From contig JALIRH010000002.1 in the NCBI GenBank assembly GCA_023055505.1, positions 15,275,244 to 15,339,243 on the forward strand: a stretch of DNA of 64,000 nucleotides, written 5' to 3'. The DNA comes from Callipepla californica brunnescens. Its lineage: Eukaryota; Chordata; Aves; Galliformes; Odontophoridae. This document shows, piece after piece, positions 46,720 through 60,679 of this stretch; the first letter of the stretch is position 1; each line of letters opens with the position of its first letter. The notes beneath the pieces are model-generated. The model saw only the letters and a program-made list of their open reading frames with translations, did no database searches and was not told where the DNA came from. The position numbers and the translations under genes were made by a program.

Positions 46720-47350
46720 TTAAGAACTATACGTCACAACTTTGTTCAAATTGCCAGGTACCTCTCCCTGTCAGTATTGTCTTTCCACTGACAATAGAGA
46801 AGAGCCTTGCAATCAACCCACACTTCCATCACATCCAAATCAATAGCATCTGGCAGATGGATTTCAAGACATACCTCTGAGTAGACTCCAATTTAGAGGT
46901 CTCCCACTGCAGTTACTTTTCTTTCTGTACTGATACTTGCAGGTATACTTGTCTCATCAATCACTGGAGCTATATTTTATTTGAATCCATTTGCTATTAG
47001 TGTATCTGTAGATTTCCTTCTCAATACTTTATAAGACTCTAGCAAGATTGAGATCCATCAGTTTTTTGGCCTTGTTGGTTTTGTTCCTAAGTCACTAGTC
47101 ATACATTTATAGAGTTTTCAAGTTTCCTGGCCTTGTTTGTATTCCTTTAATGCTTTCTTTTTGCATTTTAGTTCATTAACAAGATCCTTGCTCATCCAGG
47201 TCAGCATTTTGTTGAAAATCCTAGTCTTGCCATACAGCAGAATGTTCTTGCTCCAGATTAATCAGTTTTCACCAAATATCCAACAGCTTTCCTACAGATT
47301 TTTCCTTCTATAGCAGCTTCCCAGGGATTCAGACTAAATGAAATTAACTA
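46720..47350 (-). mobile_element. Possible old, degraded CR1-like element, minus strand
   Basis: GATCCTTGCTCATCCAGGTC, CCAAATATCCAACAGCTTTC and GCAGCTTCCCAGGGATTCAG resemble the 5' untranslated part of old CR1 subfamilies in reverse complement. The rest is too diverged to align by eye. Confidence 0.35.
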
Positions 47351-47989
47351 GTGTCTACTTTCTGAAACTTTTTTCTAACCTTTCAAAAATCATGCATAAA
47401 ATTCTACACATTCTCTTTTTATTAGAGGACAGCTGGAAGTCAGAAGGCTGCTAAGCAGAAGGGAAACAGAGACTGTACTTTTTGTAATGCAGTCAACAGT
47501 TCTTAATCACACCCAGGATCCTCAGGGCTCTAAGGTAATTCACTTCACTCTGTTAAATTGAAAATTATTAAAATACATCACGTTCTTTTACTAATGTCTT
47601 CTCTCCAGGGTTCTCAAAGTGCTTTGTTATAATTAATTAATTAACTAAATCTTGTAACATGACATTGGAATAAAACAGTATTACACTTCAGTCTACAAAT
47701 GAATTTGTTCATACTGAACATTAGTCTACAAATAGGACGTCTGCCTGTAAGTTTGTCTATTCTTTCAGTTAATATTTAAGAAAAATGAGATGAATTGCCT
47801 ATTAATGATGCATGTCTCTTTTCACTGACTGGAAACAAAGTCTGGAGAATTATCTTAAACAATTTACCTAAATCTAAAAATAAAGTCTGTGCTAAAGATC
47901 CAATACTCCAAAATCTGTCCATACATTGTATCGGAAGCACATTTCTGCAAACTGAGTGGTAAAAGCTAGAAAACAAAGTCTGTATTAAA

Positions 47990-48010
47990 AATAATAATAA
48001 TAATAATAAT
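47990..48010. repeat. (AAT)n microsatellite
   Basis: About seven AAT units. Confidence 0.95.
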
Positions 48011-48164
48011 TGTTCTTTACAATACTGAGGTACGCTTTCAATAAGAAATAAGTTTCAAAATCCTGTTTGAGATTTAAAAGCAGCTGAGGAAAAAAAGAAA
48101 GATGATTAATGATTCTGGCATTTTTAAGGCCAGTTTCCATGGGGAAATGAGCAACTAGCTCTAG

Positions 48165-48253
48165 TGAGAGGTGTCCCTGGCCATGGAATGGGGTAGAACT
48201 AAATTATATCTTATGGTTCCTTCCAGTCCAAACCATTCTATAATTCTCTGTGT
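48165..48253 (+). mobile_element. CR1 3' tail fragment, plus strand
   Basis: AGGTGTCCCTGGCCATGGAA, then GGTTCCTTCCAGTCCAAACC and ATTCTATAATTCTCTG, is a CR1 3' end. Confidence 0.85.
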
Positions 48254-48682
48254 AGAACTAGGAAAAACAATTGTTGACTTTGCAGCTAAGCTCTTTCCCC
48301 TTAAAGAAGTCAAAGGCTTATATATAAAATGGAAAATCTGCAGTTCTAAAAAAAAGATAATATATATATACTGTAAGTATTTATTTTGAAGCTCAAAGAT
48401 TTCATATGCTGACTTATTTCCTCTGCAGACATCCAGATAGAATGACATGTGATACTGTAATGTAGTTCTAGACTACATTACTAGTTCTAGAATTGTAAAA
48501 GGATAGTATAAAAATTCAGATATATGAACTTTTAAATGAATAGGACTTAATTACAGAAGTATTAGTACTACTTATTGGACATAAAAGGCATGGAAACAAT
48601 AAGGGAGGAAAACTTCCTTTCAAATTAAAATAGCATTAAGGCAAGAGGTACCAAAAATATCATCATGTCTGTTGTAGTTGTG

Positions 48683-48792
48683 GAATCACAGAAATGTAGG
48701 GTTGGAAAGGAGCTACAGAGATCATCAAGTCCAATCTCCCTGCTAGAACAGGTTTTCTACAGTAAGTTACAGTATAAGGTAACACAAGAAAT
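48683..48792 (-). mobile_element. CR1 3' tail fragment, minus strand
   Basis: GGAATCACAGAAATGTAGGG, then AGATCATCAAGTCCAATCTC and GCTAGAACAGGTTTTCTACA, is the reverse complement of a CR1 3' end. Confidence 0.85.
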
Positions 48793-51700
48793 CTGCCATG
48801 ATTCAGCTATGAGCTTGGTTGAGGTATGCACACTGTGACAGAATTCCCACTCAGTTTTGTACTTTGTGTTTTAGGAACAGGAAAAAAATACATCAGCCAC
48901 AAAGCTGAGACAAAGGAGCAGTTCCTTTTAAATGTGCTTCATTGTCTTTTTGACATTCAAAGTCGCAAACCAAAACTATCATCCACTTCCCTCTTCTGAA
49001 CTGCTGCAGCACACAGATCATATTGCTACTGATACCTTCAGCAACGCTGAAGCTGCACAAAGATGAGAAAATTCACTCCTGCTTTCCATGAGTGTACAGA
49101 AATGATCTCCCCCAAAAGCCTTCCCAATCATATGCCAAGGCTGTCAGGTCTGGATTTCCAAAGCTGGGTGGCAATGTCTCTAGCACTGAGTGTTAAGAGT
49201 GTGGATCCAGACTTGAGAGCCTACAGGCACAGATTTTGGGAGGGTCAGGTGGCTGGCTGATTGGCTAGATATCAGCTGTGTGCTGGTCTAGTTTCCATTC
49301 AATGGAACTCAATGCTCCTGGACGATTTTTGTTGATATACTTGTGTTTTCACTAAGCTTTCATTTTGAATGATCAGCTTTCTCTGATGGAAATACAATCC
49401 ATCATAAAGTTTTTGGACTGGTCTAAACTGATGAAAACTGAGACTTTTTCACATAAAATAAAAACATCGGAATCTCCAGTTAGGTAACACAGGAGCTCCC
49501 TTCTTTTGGAGAAATATCTTCTGGAGGATTTTGTCATTGTTTTTTATTGTTTTTTTATGATGTATTTTAACATTTATTGTCATTTTCAATAACAAAGCTC
49601 AAGCAGATGATATAATTCCAAGTTAATAGAAAGGAAACATCGAAGGTAACATGCAGGTCTCTAAAATGTATGAGCTTGTCTGGCACAGTGCAGATTAAGA
49701 AATGAGTTCATGACTATTCCAGCCACTATCTTTTTGTCAGGTACATTCTTTCAAAGGTGCACTCAGCATATTCTAGTTAGCTTGTATAAAAATATTAAAA
49801 AATACGTAATACTGAGCACTTTACCTAACTGTGGATTTCAAATGATTTTATGAGAAATAAGCTTTGACTTAAATTTATCATGAATGGTCCATAGAACAGT
49901 TCTTACTTTGCCAATTAAATGTACAATCTAGACATTTCTAGTAATAAAAAATAAAAACATATTTGTAAAAGTTGAAAGGGAAATGAAAGCAAATTTTCCA
50001 CTGAAGCAAAAGACAGCAAAAGTACCAGGAGAAATTAAAAGAAGGAAAAAAAAAAAGAAAAAAAAAAAAGGAGTGAATCAGGCTTTGTATTTTTGTATAA
50101 AACTCTAGTGAGAGTATTAGTAAATATGTTATATTATATTCCATTTTCAAGTTTTTAATGCTGCCTTCTCCCTGTTAAAATTTGTAGTGCATTTTTACTG
50201 ATGATCTATATTGTCAAACATATTGTCTGTATTTCCTGGTTCATACTTGACTTTAATCTCCCATTTGTGTACTTCTTAGATTTCAAATGTGTGGATTCTT
50301 CCAATTATAAAGCAACTTAAAAATGTATACAAAATCTATTTTATGTGTTATTTGTTTACCATTTAAATACAATTATAAATGTGTATTAAACAAATTATTG
50401 ATTTGCCTGAATAACATATAGAGGATTTACATTTTCATAGTTATTTTTCAGGAGGGTATGTGTTAAATGGTTATTGCTTTTTAAGTAGCTCTTCTTAGTG
50501 AGATAAATCTGTGTGAGTTTTTGTTGTTGGTGGTGTTGTTGATGGAGAAAAGGAATGAGCATAGTACATAAGTGAAAATTTACAGAATATGGTGCACAGT
50601 TTGTCTGGTGCCAATTCCAGCACTTTGAAAACTGCTAAAAAATCTCCAAACTACAGTTGGGAGCAGTGGTAGAAGGTGGTGGAGAATACTTGAATAAAAG
50701 TTATTCTCTCTAAAAACCATAAGTAATTACAAACAAGCAGTTGGTTTTAAGTGACCAGCAGGAGGTAAATAAGTGGAGAAAAAGAGTTCATCATGCAAGA
50801 AAGAGAAGGACATAATTAAAACGTAAGTGCTGTGGGGTGACTTTTAACATTTTGATTTTAGCTAGAATAAATTACTCTATTCACCTCACTACCTGCCAAA
50901 TCCAAGAGTAATTCACAGAGTTTAGTCAGTACCTTTTTCCTGTTTTCTTGTCTGTTACTGCCTGTTTTCCTTAAATGTTGAAATGCTATGCTTTCCATTT
51001 AGGTATAATTTGGGCTTTTTAATTTATTTCGGTTTTTTTTTCAGTACTTTTTTATTTTCCCTCTTTGTTCCCTACTTGACTGCATAGGAATGTCCATAGA
51101 ACTCAAGAAGAAGAAAACTGCAGACAGCTAATATGATCTGCAAACAGGGCTTCCAAAAAGGAAAACTATTCACTGAAATGATAGAGGACTGCATTCAGTG
51201 TCTAAAATGTCTCTGATATATCTCTGACCATAACCATACGGACTAACAAGAGTGACTGCAGCAAGATCTAAGTTCTTTCTAGTACAGTATCATATCTACA
51301 AGAGTGTGTGAAAGTGCATATTTAAGGAAAAGCATAACAATTTTAGAGGAATTATAGTGATAATTTTCTGAGTGCTTTTCTACCCTTGAATTTATGTCAC
51401 AGGGACTGCATGAACTACACATAGTTTCTGTACGGTTACTAAGTCATAGTGTTTGTTTTTTTTTTTTTCTTTTTGCTATCCATCAGGCTGCTTAGAAAAT
51501 TTGTAAGCTTTTAACATCCACCACAATGTGTGCGCAGAACTTCCATTCATTATGAAATGATCCCTGATGTGTATTCCACACATGTTAGAGGCAGTAAAAG
51601 TCTTTATGCACAGCTTGGTGAATACCAAATAATGCACTGCAAATTGTTGGAAACTAAACCTGTCACAAGATTTCTAAGGACACAATTTAAAGATTTAGAA

Positions 51701-54515
51701 TTATATGTGGAGGACTCTCTATTCAGAAAGACAGGACATACCAATACAAAGACTGTCAATGACAGTAGGGTGGAACTTTTTTAATTTCATTAAAATATAC
51801 TTGCTTTATCCAAGTAGAATCATTCAACAAAGATTATACAATTTCAACAGTGTTTTCAATGAAAAACTTCTATTAAAAATAAGCTAAAGACTTGCAAATT
51901 TCAGAGAGAAAAGAAGAAAAGTATTGAAGAGTCTCAAAATTCACCATTTTCAGGGGATTTTTCTAACATATTACATTGAAAGCAATTACAGAATATATTG
52001 TTTCATAACAATGAGATAAACAAATACATTTTGAAACTCACAAACTACTGTAATGTTTAATTGCTTTCTATCAACAAAGACACTTAAGAAGAAAACAAAA
52101 GTGTGTGAACTACAGATGAACAAATGAAAGTATGGCCATAATTATATATGAACCAGAACAGTTTCCCAGCAGATAAGTAAGAGTCTGAATACATGTGGTT
52201 TACTGTAGCTAATCAAGTGAAAGCAACATTTTTCAAGAGGACAGCTGATGCTTTTCTTTAATTAATGTACTATTTCCTCAGTTATAAATTAGAAGTATCA
52301 CCATTAACTCCATATAGTATAAAACAGATGCTATGCTCAAAAATAGAATCCCAGGAGATCAGCACGCCTGGCAATAATTCTTCACAGTATCTGAACCTTT
52401 TTCCCATTTCTGTCCCTTTTTGACCAGATCTTGGTTTGATGGGAGTAGATTTTGTTTTGCTATGTGACATTCAGTTTTCAATCTTCTGCTATTTTTGTGG
52501 CCTATCTTTGAAGGTTGGTCAGACATCGTCTCATTTGTTGCTTTCTACTCTCTCCCCAAACTGCTTTACCATTTTTTCTTTTTCCAGAAAAAATTGTGAT
52601 ATTGTATGCAGTGTTTCACTATGCATGCAGTATTGGTTGGCTATTTTTTTCCCTGCTGTCTGTCTCCTGCCAAAGTTCACTTATTTGGCAGTCTTCACCT
52701 GTCACACACTTAGAAAATAATAAGTAAGTGGCACTTCATAGGAATAATGCACCAGCACGAGTCTTTTGAAATGCAGCTTTTCAGAACTTTCTTTACAGGG
52801 AAAAGAATCAAAGAAGATATAATAGCTCAGAAGAAAAATGCTCCATTTCACATATTCATTAAAAAGAGCAGTTCATTATGTTTGTAACCATTTAAGTTTA
52901 AAAATGGTATATTGTCCTTTGGATATGTTACAATGCAGTGTCAATAATGTTCAGAGAAAATGCTTCTAATTTGTATATATAAAGAATAGCTCAGCCAAGT
53001 AACTTTTGACAGCCAGCATATACACTTTTATTAGAAGTTACTGTCTGATATTTTCTTTTTTCTTTTTTTCTTAAGACAAAATGTAAAGAACAACATGAAT
53101 TGGTTTTGCCTAGCAAAGGTGAAAATGAAAGACACCAAAGTAATGTTCACATTTTCTATTATGCTAATATTTTGTTTCATCTCTAAATAAACAATACACC
53201 TGATGTGTTTATTACAGGATTCTGAAATAATAATTTATGCTCTGATGTATTCTTTTACAGATTGTGTTATTATAAAGAGGAATAGAGAAGAGGGAATCAA
53301 GATCAGATCTTTAACTGATAGAAAAGGGTAACATATTCAAAAAAAAAGTCTAGGAATATATATGATGTTTTCGCAGCTATTCCAAGCAGCAATTCTTTTA
53401 TGAAGTTGCTATAAATTCTGTTCAGAGTAATACATGCTCAATGACAGACTTCAAACCACAGAGATGCAGACAACTGCCTCTGGCTAAGAGAAGGTCAGGG
53501 AAGTAATATTTGAGCCAACATAATTCACCTCTAAATATATGATATATCCAGACTCATATATATCCAGTCTTACAGTAGGCTAAAACTTCGTTGTTTAAGC
53601 TTTTATGCTTGTTTTGCACAAAAGATAGATTCTTGTTTTGAAGTAGACTGCCACAAGAAGGTCAAATCATAGATTTGCTTTTGAAAGCCAAAATACATAG
53701 TAAGACCAAGAGTTAGACCTTTCAAAGAAAAAATAATAACATTTCTTACAGGTAAGCTACTTGATAGTGTGTTATATATATCAGTGAATTATCAGTAGCA
53801 TTCCATAAGAGTACTTTTAATAGATAGAAAAAGGAAATTATCCTCATAATCTCTATACTTTTCACTTTGTTGTCAAAAGAAAGAACCACATCAAATGAAA
53901 CTATCAGACCCATACAAGAAAAAGCATTCTATGTGTTTACATCATTGTCAAGTATAAACAGTTGCTACAGCAATGCTATTTCATTTTTTACCATCTGCAG
54001 TGAACTAGCTAAATCATACTATCTGGAACCAAACTCTCTAATTCGATGCCTTGACATGTTTCAAAAAATACTTACATTAAGAATTACTGGAATTTGCTAT
54101 ATGTTATGATTTCTGAAGGACAGAATTGTTTTGATCAGTTCTAATTTTCTTCAAGTTATTTAGCTCTAGTCTTTTGGGAACAGACAACATAATAATGCTA
54201 GGATTAAATAATGTCCATATGTTTATGTTTGCAGCTACATCTTCTATTTGTACCAAAGAAGCAAGCTTAATAGTATCACTTAAGTTTTATATATATGTAT
54301 AGTAAGGTATATATAGAGATATATATATAGCTTACTAGAGTGGCTGAATACATATTGCAGATTTCCAGTCTTAATTCAGCAAAATTAAAAAAAAAAAAAA
54401 AAGGAAATGAATTATGGTCTGATTTATCCTACATGCACTGGTTTTCCACTGCTATCAATAAACTCACTCCCTTTACTCAAGAGAGATTAAAAAAGGGTCA
54501 TGCATTGAGATAAGG
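48793..54515. other. AT-rich sequence without a recognisable gene
   Basis: A-rich runs occur at 50041-50070, T-runs at 51456-51471, TA-rich DNA at 54288-54330 and A17 near 54386-54402. No reading frame in this 5.7 kb has a known domain. Confidence 0.5.
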
Positions 54516-54925
54516 TGTTGTGGTTTAGTCTGGCAAGCAGCTAAGCACCACACAGCCATACATTCACTTTTCAATCAGTGTCATAGAAGAGAAAATAAGG
54601 AAAAAATATATATGTGTTGAATTAAAGACAGTTAAATAGGAAAGAAAAAAAGAGGAGGGAAAAAAAATCTCACAAGCAAACAATGTGCAACCCAATTACT
54701 CACTACCATCCAAACAGTACCTAGTCAGTCCCTAAGCAGCAGCTACCACCCAGCCAACTCCCCTCGTTTTATGGTTTCACGTGATGAATTATGGTATAGA
54801 ATACTCCTTTTATCAGTTTGGTAAACTGTGCTGCTTTGGTCCTCTTCTATATCTCTGTTGGATGAGCAATCATTTCTCTCCTCTACTGGGTGCACAGTTT
54901 TCAGCTCTACCTCTGAAATGAGCAT
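54516..54925 (-). mobile_element. LTR copy, family of 10958-11535, minus orientation
   Basis: It starts TGTTGTGGTTTAGTCTGGCA, then AGCAGCTAAGCACCACACAG, the exact reverse counterpart of the terminal block at 11535 and 13629. AATTAAAGACAGTTAAATAG, TGATGAATTATGGTATAGAA, TATCAGTTTGGTAAACTGTG and GGGTGCACAGTTTTCAGCTC follow in family order. The other end is not clearly preserved. A 60-codon frame on the minus strand lies inside. Confidence 0.72.
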
Positions 54926-56677
54926 TATGGGATTGAGTTCCTATACTGCGTAGGTCCAAGAAAGCCAGGTTGGAAGTGGGAAGCCCAAGTCTGACAAGAC
55001 TGCAAGAAAAAAACTGGCTTGTATTGGATTACTTTGCACTCTGATTCTTACTCCTGCATGATATTTGATTCTATTTTTCTCATCTTTAGTTTTAGCTGAG
55101 AACAGCATGCTGTGGTGTCCTGAGGCCTTCTTATCTGAGGAGAAAGCTCTTATTTTTACCTACAGCACTGAAGTCCAGTATCTCATTTTCCTTTTTGAGT
55201 GCTTCCGTGATAAAAGATCCTGTTACCAGAATGCTCAATCTGACTACAAGCAAGCAGGCTATTCCCCTATCCTCTTAACTACTCTCTTAGGAATGCTCTC
55301 CTAACTTCCAGGCAGTGATACTGTCAGCTGGTAACAGATGAGACTTGTAGCTCTGACACATTCCATAAGGCTAGAAGCATTTACCATTTTAAACTGAGGA
55401 GGGGAAAATGACTGCAAGAAAGATTCCTGTTTTAAACAGAAGAAACACCATGTAACAGACTGTGAGAGAAACAAATTCCCCTGGATAAGTGGGAATTTGA
55501 AAAGACTTTTTCTATATTTTTATTAATGCCTAATATTTTGTTATCTTGCCTGAAAGTTTGCTATTTCCTTTTCAGCAACAGCTGTTTGTTGTTGGGTTCT
55601 TGATATTTTTGTGTGATTTTTACTATCAGTAAAAGAAAATATTGCTTTTCTTTTATAAGCAAGTGAATGTTGCCACTTTGAGAGAAAAATTCCTCCTCCA
55701 TCCCTTAAACATAAAGAAAAGAATACAATATTGGCCTCATGGATGAAAGTGATTTTATTTGAAGCAAGACTATGCTATGACTATGCTATTATTTCATATT
55801 AAAGAATCAGGGAACTATGAGAAGATTAAAGTCATTGTAAATATCAGTGAACATCTAGATGGAAGTAGAATGGTTCGCATTGATCAAACATTCAGATGCA
55901 TTTACAGGTTCAATCCATGATTTAAGAAAATGGAAATTCGATTTTGAGCAACAGTAAGCAAATAAAAATTTTTTAGTGTCAGCAAAATAAATGTTTGCTG
56001 AGGTCGTATTTTAAATAATAACAATAAAAAGAGTTAACAGTTCCTTTATTCTGAATAAATGCATAGATGTCTTTGACTATAAATTTAACATGTTCAGCTT
56101 TAGAGAATACAACAATACTCTTGATTAAATTAAGAAATCCAATGCTAAAAAAGTTAGTGTTGTATGTGTAGAACAGTGATACAGTGATATTACCATTTCT
56201 AAGCAGACTACTAAGGTTTTCATTTAAAGGAATTGTGTCTAATATGGAATTGAATTTCAGCAATTATTGTACATTACATTGATGGATACTAGCAGTGAAT
56301 ATGTTCCATGTACTCCTTTCTTTTCAATTGTTTATTTGAAGGTGATTTATTACAGATTTACATTAGCTTAGAAATATAGTATTTATTTTTATATTAATTA
56401 GATCACTGCTGTAGTGGAAGCTTATGGCAAGAGACATAACTATGAGCATGATTCAGAGCAGAACTCTTTTTAGATTTTTAGTATTTAGTAACTAAGTTAG
56501 GTGAAAGTTGGAGTCCATAAATGCTGATGTCTTTCTCAGGATATGATAAGACCAAGAGCAAAGCAAAATACATAATAAATTTGAATTTATCTTATTTTTA
56601 ATCTGAGGAATTCCTTAGATTCCTGTTGTGCCTTTTTTTTCTCTTGGTTATTACTAATTAGTTGATGTAGTACTTTG
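54926..56677. other. AT-rich sequence without a recognisable gene
   Basis: The frames at 55065-55304 and 55979-56263 have no recognisable domain. I see no repeat family. Confidence 0.5.
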
Positions 56678-57178
56678 CCTCCAGATCTGGGCTCTCTGGT
56701 ACAAAAAAAAAAAACACACTTATTTCCTCAAAAGAGTCCCATGGAAGTCTACAAAGGTGATAAAGGGCCTGGAACACCTGTCTTATGAGGAAAGGCTGAG
56801 AGGTCTGTCTGTTCAACCTTGAAAAAAGAAGTCTCAGAGGGGATCTCATCCAGGTCTAGAAATATCTAAGGTGGGGAAGGCAAAGGGACGAGGCTGGACT
56901 CTTCTCAGCAGCGTGTGGTGATAGGATGAGGGGAAATGGTCACAAACTGAAGCATAGGAAGTTCTGCACAAATGTGCATGGGTACTTCACAGTGAGGGTG
57001 ACGGAGAATTGAAACAGGCTGCACAGAGAGGTGGTGGAGTCTCCTTCTCTGGAGACATTCCAGACCCGCCTGGACTCCTGCCAGCGCAACCTGGTTTAGG
57101 GAGCTGCTCTGGCAGGGGGGATGGACTCAACGATCTCTGGAGGTCCCTTCCAACCCCCACAGTTCTATGATTCTGTGA
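56678..57178 (+). mobile_element. CR1 LINE 3' fragment, plus strand
   Basis: It starts near CCAGATCTGGGCTCTCTGGT and continues through AAGGGCCTGGAACACCTGTC, TTATGAGGAAAGGCTGAGAG, GGAGTCTCCTTCTCTGGAGA and ATCTCTGGAGGTCCCTTCCA to an octamer tail at 57178. It encodes a broken end of ORF2p. An A12 run at 56702-56713 interrupts the coding remnant. Confidence 0.93.
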
Positions 57179-57400
57179 TGACCATGTTTTAAAACTGCAA
57201 ATTATGAATTTACTCTGAGACTGAATTGATTTAAGGAGAAATTGCATTTCACCTCAACACAAAGTTCCTTATTTTCTTTCTATAAAGAAAGATTTGCAGC
57301 AAGGAATTAAGATTTGGAAAATGAAAGCCTTCATAAATTCAATTTGAGAATATAGACGTAGTAAGAAAGAAATCTTACTTACATGTGGACAGCATAATTT

Positions 57401-57441
<41 letters not shown>

Positions 57442-60400
57442 AAAGAAAAAAACATTTTGGTATGGATTACTTCCCAGAATTGAAATTCGTTGTCATCACT
57501 GGATTCTATCAGAATTATCTGCTGAAGTATACCAGGGGGACCTGAATGAAAATCATAAACTGACGGCACTAAACAAGAACATTTTTAGGCTTATCTTATG
57601 GTAGGGCTGACTTTCTGAGCAAGGCACCAAAAATGTAAGTACAAAAGTAAGAGCCTTGTGTCCTCTCCTTGGAAATTCTCCAGGCATTGTGATGAATATT
57701 GTTTTATATAATAAAATTCAACTTGCTTCCTGTCATTAATGATACTTGATACTGCTGATCTAGCTAAATTGGTCAGATCTTCTTCAGGCATAATGTCCAT
57801 GATTTTAATAACAGAGCAGATTACAGCTCTCTATCTACTCACTAATGAATGCATTTATGCACGTCACAGGGTGAAACCTAGTCAAGCACACTACTAAGAG
57901 AAAATGAGCCCTTAGGACATCTGCCCAGCTCTAACTCACTGCATGATGTCATTATCTGCTAGGAAAACAAACAGAGCTCAAGTAATACCTTCTGGGAGGC
58001 ATAACAGAAAACTCTGTGCTTCATCTACCCTCTGTTAGTTTTTAAACTTGTACATGGAGAAAAATAACAGAGCAAAGATGAACTGTTTCCATTCTGTCTT
58101 CAGGATAGAAGGCAAGAAGGTGATAGTAACACAGGAAGTGAGCATATCTGGCTTCAGCTCTAGCCAAAGTCAAAGAAGTTCATCAATGAAGTCATTAGCA
58201 ACTAGTGTCAGTTGGGAAAGTTAGAAAACAATAAGTAATGAAAACATTAAGCCCTTATTGAGAACACATCCCCATATGCCCGAACCATGTGGAAGTCCAA
58301 GCCTCAGGTGGCACAGCTACACCACTAGCCAAGAATGGGACAAACCAGAGGGTCAAAGAGAGGCTCCTGTATCCTCAGCCAGACTGGAGGGGCAAGAGGC
58401 TTCTCTGGTGAGTATGTATGTTTCTGTTTAAGTATTTGACTTTGCTATTGAAGTGATTTAGCTGCAACATCCAAGTGAAACTTCTATTCTTTTAATCTGC
58501 TGCTTCCTGAGTTAAGACGATTCATGCACTAAGGAAAACCTATTTTTTAATGAAGTCACAATTTAAATCAAACTTTGGAACAGAAGAAAAGCAGAGTGCC
58601 TAGCTTGGCTGCTTTCAGAATAAGTTCTTGGGACATTAAGAACAAATGGTTTGCTTTGTGCTTAGTAAAGTGTTGAAGACTGCTGAATGGGAGTTATTAA
58701 CAAGACTCTGATGCATCCATATGTATCTATAAGGACTTTGTGTATGCAATGCTCTTGTAAATCACACTTCCATGCTGGAAGAGCCAGAATGGTAGTATGA
58801 TGCACATGTGCCCGTATGTGTGTGTTGGTTGAGCTGGTGCTATGACTTAGTGTTGTAGATACCATATGGATATATATTTCTCTTCACACACTTAGGATTT
58901 TTGTCTCAGGTAGACTTAATAATGTCGTTCACTTGATGAAGCTCTGATGATTTTTTGTGAGCATGTGTGTTTTTGCGTGTGTTCTGATAACTTTTGTGGA
59001 TTTGATATATAACTTTATTGCTATATTATCTGTTTGAATGTGCTATTTAATGAATAAATCCCTCAATGCAGTATTTTAAAAGAATTACAAAATAACTGAA
59101 TAAGAAAAAAGTAAATAATCTTCCTATTCTTCTATACTAATGTAAAAATGAAATATTCTAATGCAGAATGCATTCACCAGAATGCTCAGTGCTCAGCGTG
59201 ATCAAGTTTTGAGAGATGTTGCAGTAGCTCATTCTTCACATTCTTCCTTACTATTTTTAGCATATATTTATCTAATAATTCTAGCCTTTTCTCTCTGTTT
59301 TCAACTAATTTGATAAAGAAAATATATAACAGTACATAAATTGCCACTCATCGTTTCCAACTTTAGTAATGATTATTAAGTTACATTTCTGTGACAGCTC
59401 TGAATACAAACATATGTATCCTTATAAAGTACTTCATTTAATGCTGGAAAGAAGGAAAAAAAATATATAAGATTTCAAATAAAAGCAATGATACATTTAT
59501 GTTTTAGCTAGACTAAATTAAAACTTCTCTTCTGGGTTACAGACTTCTTGTAGAATTACATTTTTTCTGTAATTCTTAGTTTTTGGAGATGCATAAGTAT
59601 GAAATGTTCTACAAGTCATATTTTTAAATGCATTGTTCTACACAACCTTCCGATTACTTCCAAAAAATATACTTCAAAATTTCATGATTTTCAGAAACTT
59701 TGCTTAGGAAGAAGCTTGTCTATATGGCTGTACATAGGAGTGATCACATACACACATATACACACATAAACTCCTAATATATACATAATTTCATGCAAAA
59801 TTGATCAATGAACAGAAATTCCATTACTAGACATTTTTATTACAGTAAGTAATTCAATAATATATGAATGTTAATTGATAATCACAGGGAAAAGTAATTT
59901 CATTTTCAAGTACTTCCTGTTAACAAAAATATTTTCAATTTCCATGATGAAAAAAAATAATCCTTTATAATAATCATATTTTTTAAATAAAAATAGTGAG
60001 AACATTAATTTCACCTAGATATCACAGAATCACAGATGGTTAAATCTCTTCAAAAATATCTACAGTCTGTTTCTTCTCTTACTGATTCTATTTTTGTAGT
60101 GACATGAGTTCATCTCCTAGTTTGTAAGAGCTTGACCTGAGTTTAAGTGTCCAAACTTTTTTAACATTTTTTACTGAAACATCCCCTTTTGGAGGTAACT
60201 TTCAAAAAATATTGATGTCCTCAAGGTAGGCAATACAATAGACACTTTAACAAAACACTGTTCCACTTTTTCCACTTTCAAAAAGAATGAAAGATTGAAT
60301 GTGAATTGGATGTCTAAGAAAAATATCTCTTCCATCAAAATTGCAATCAGGAGACTTGCTGGTTTTATTCTTAATTCACGAGCGTGAAGAAGTACCACAA

Positions 60401-60677
60401 TTCCTAGAATATTTATCCATTCTTCTGACTCTCATTTTACAAAGTATTCCTGAAGTCACTGTCATCCATATATTTTATTAAACTGTATTCAGTGATACTA
60501 TGAATTCAAAAGCAAATTTTGTATCTCTTAGAAAGGTGAGTTAAGCAATGAATTTCATTGAGAATTCTTCCTTTTGGCAATAAAAGTTTTAAAACAATAG
60601 GTTTATCACTTCAGGCATAACCAATTCATTAAAAAAAAAATCAATACTTCAGAAGGAGTATAACACAATAAAGTACA
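57179..60677. other. AT-rich sequence without a recognisable gene
   Basis: A GT/GC microsatellite lies at 57403-57440. A less AT-rich patch at 58260-58405 ends in a consensus-like splice donor (CTG followed by GTGAGTATG), but no exon can be supported. CA-rich DNA lies at 59748-59768. Confidence 0.5.
57403..57440. repeat. (GT)16(GC)3 microsatellite
   Basis: The run is 38 bases of strictly alternating purine and pyrimidine, ending in GCGCGC. It accounts for the open frames on both strands near 57375-57604. Confidence 0.95.
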
Positions 60678-60679
60678 TA

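Noticed and set aside
57375..57604. Frames rich in VCVCVC or THTHTH on the two strands
   Set aside because: They are translations of the GT microsatellite.
60020..60060. ATCACAGAATCACAGATGGT as a CR1 tail
   Set aside because: Only the octamer-like part matches; the rest of the CR1 3' block is absent, so it is too short to support.
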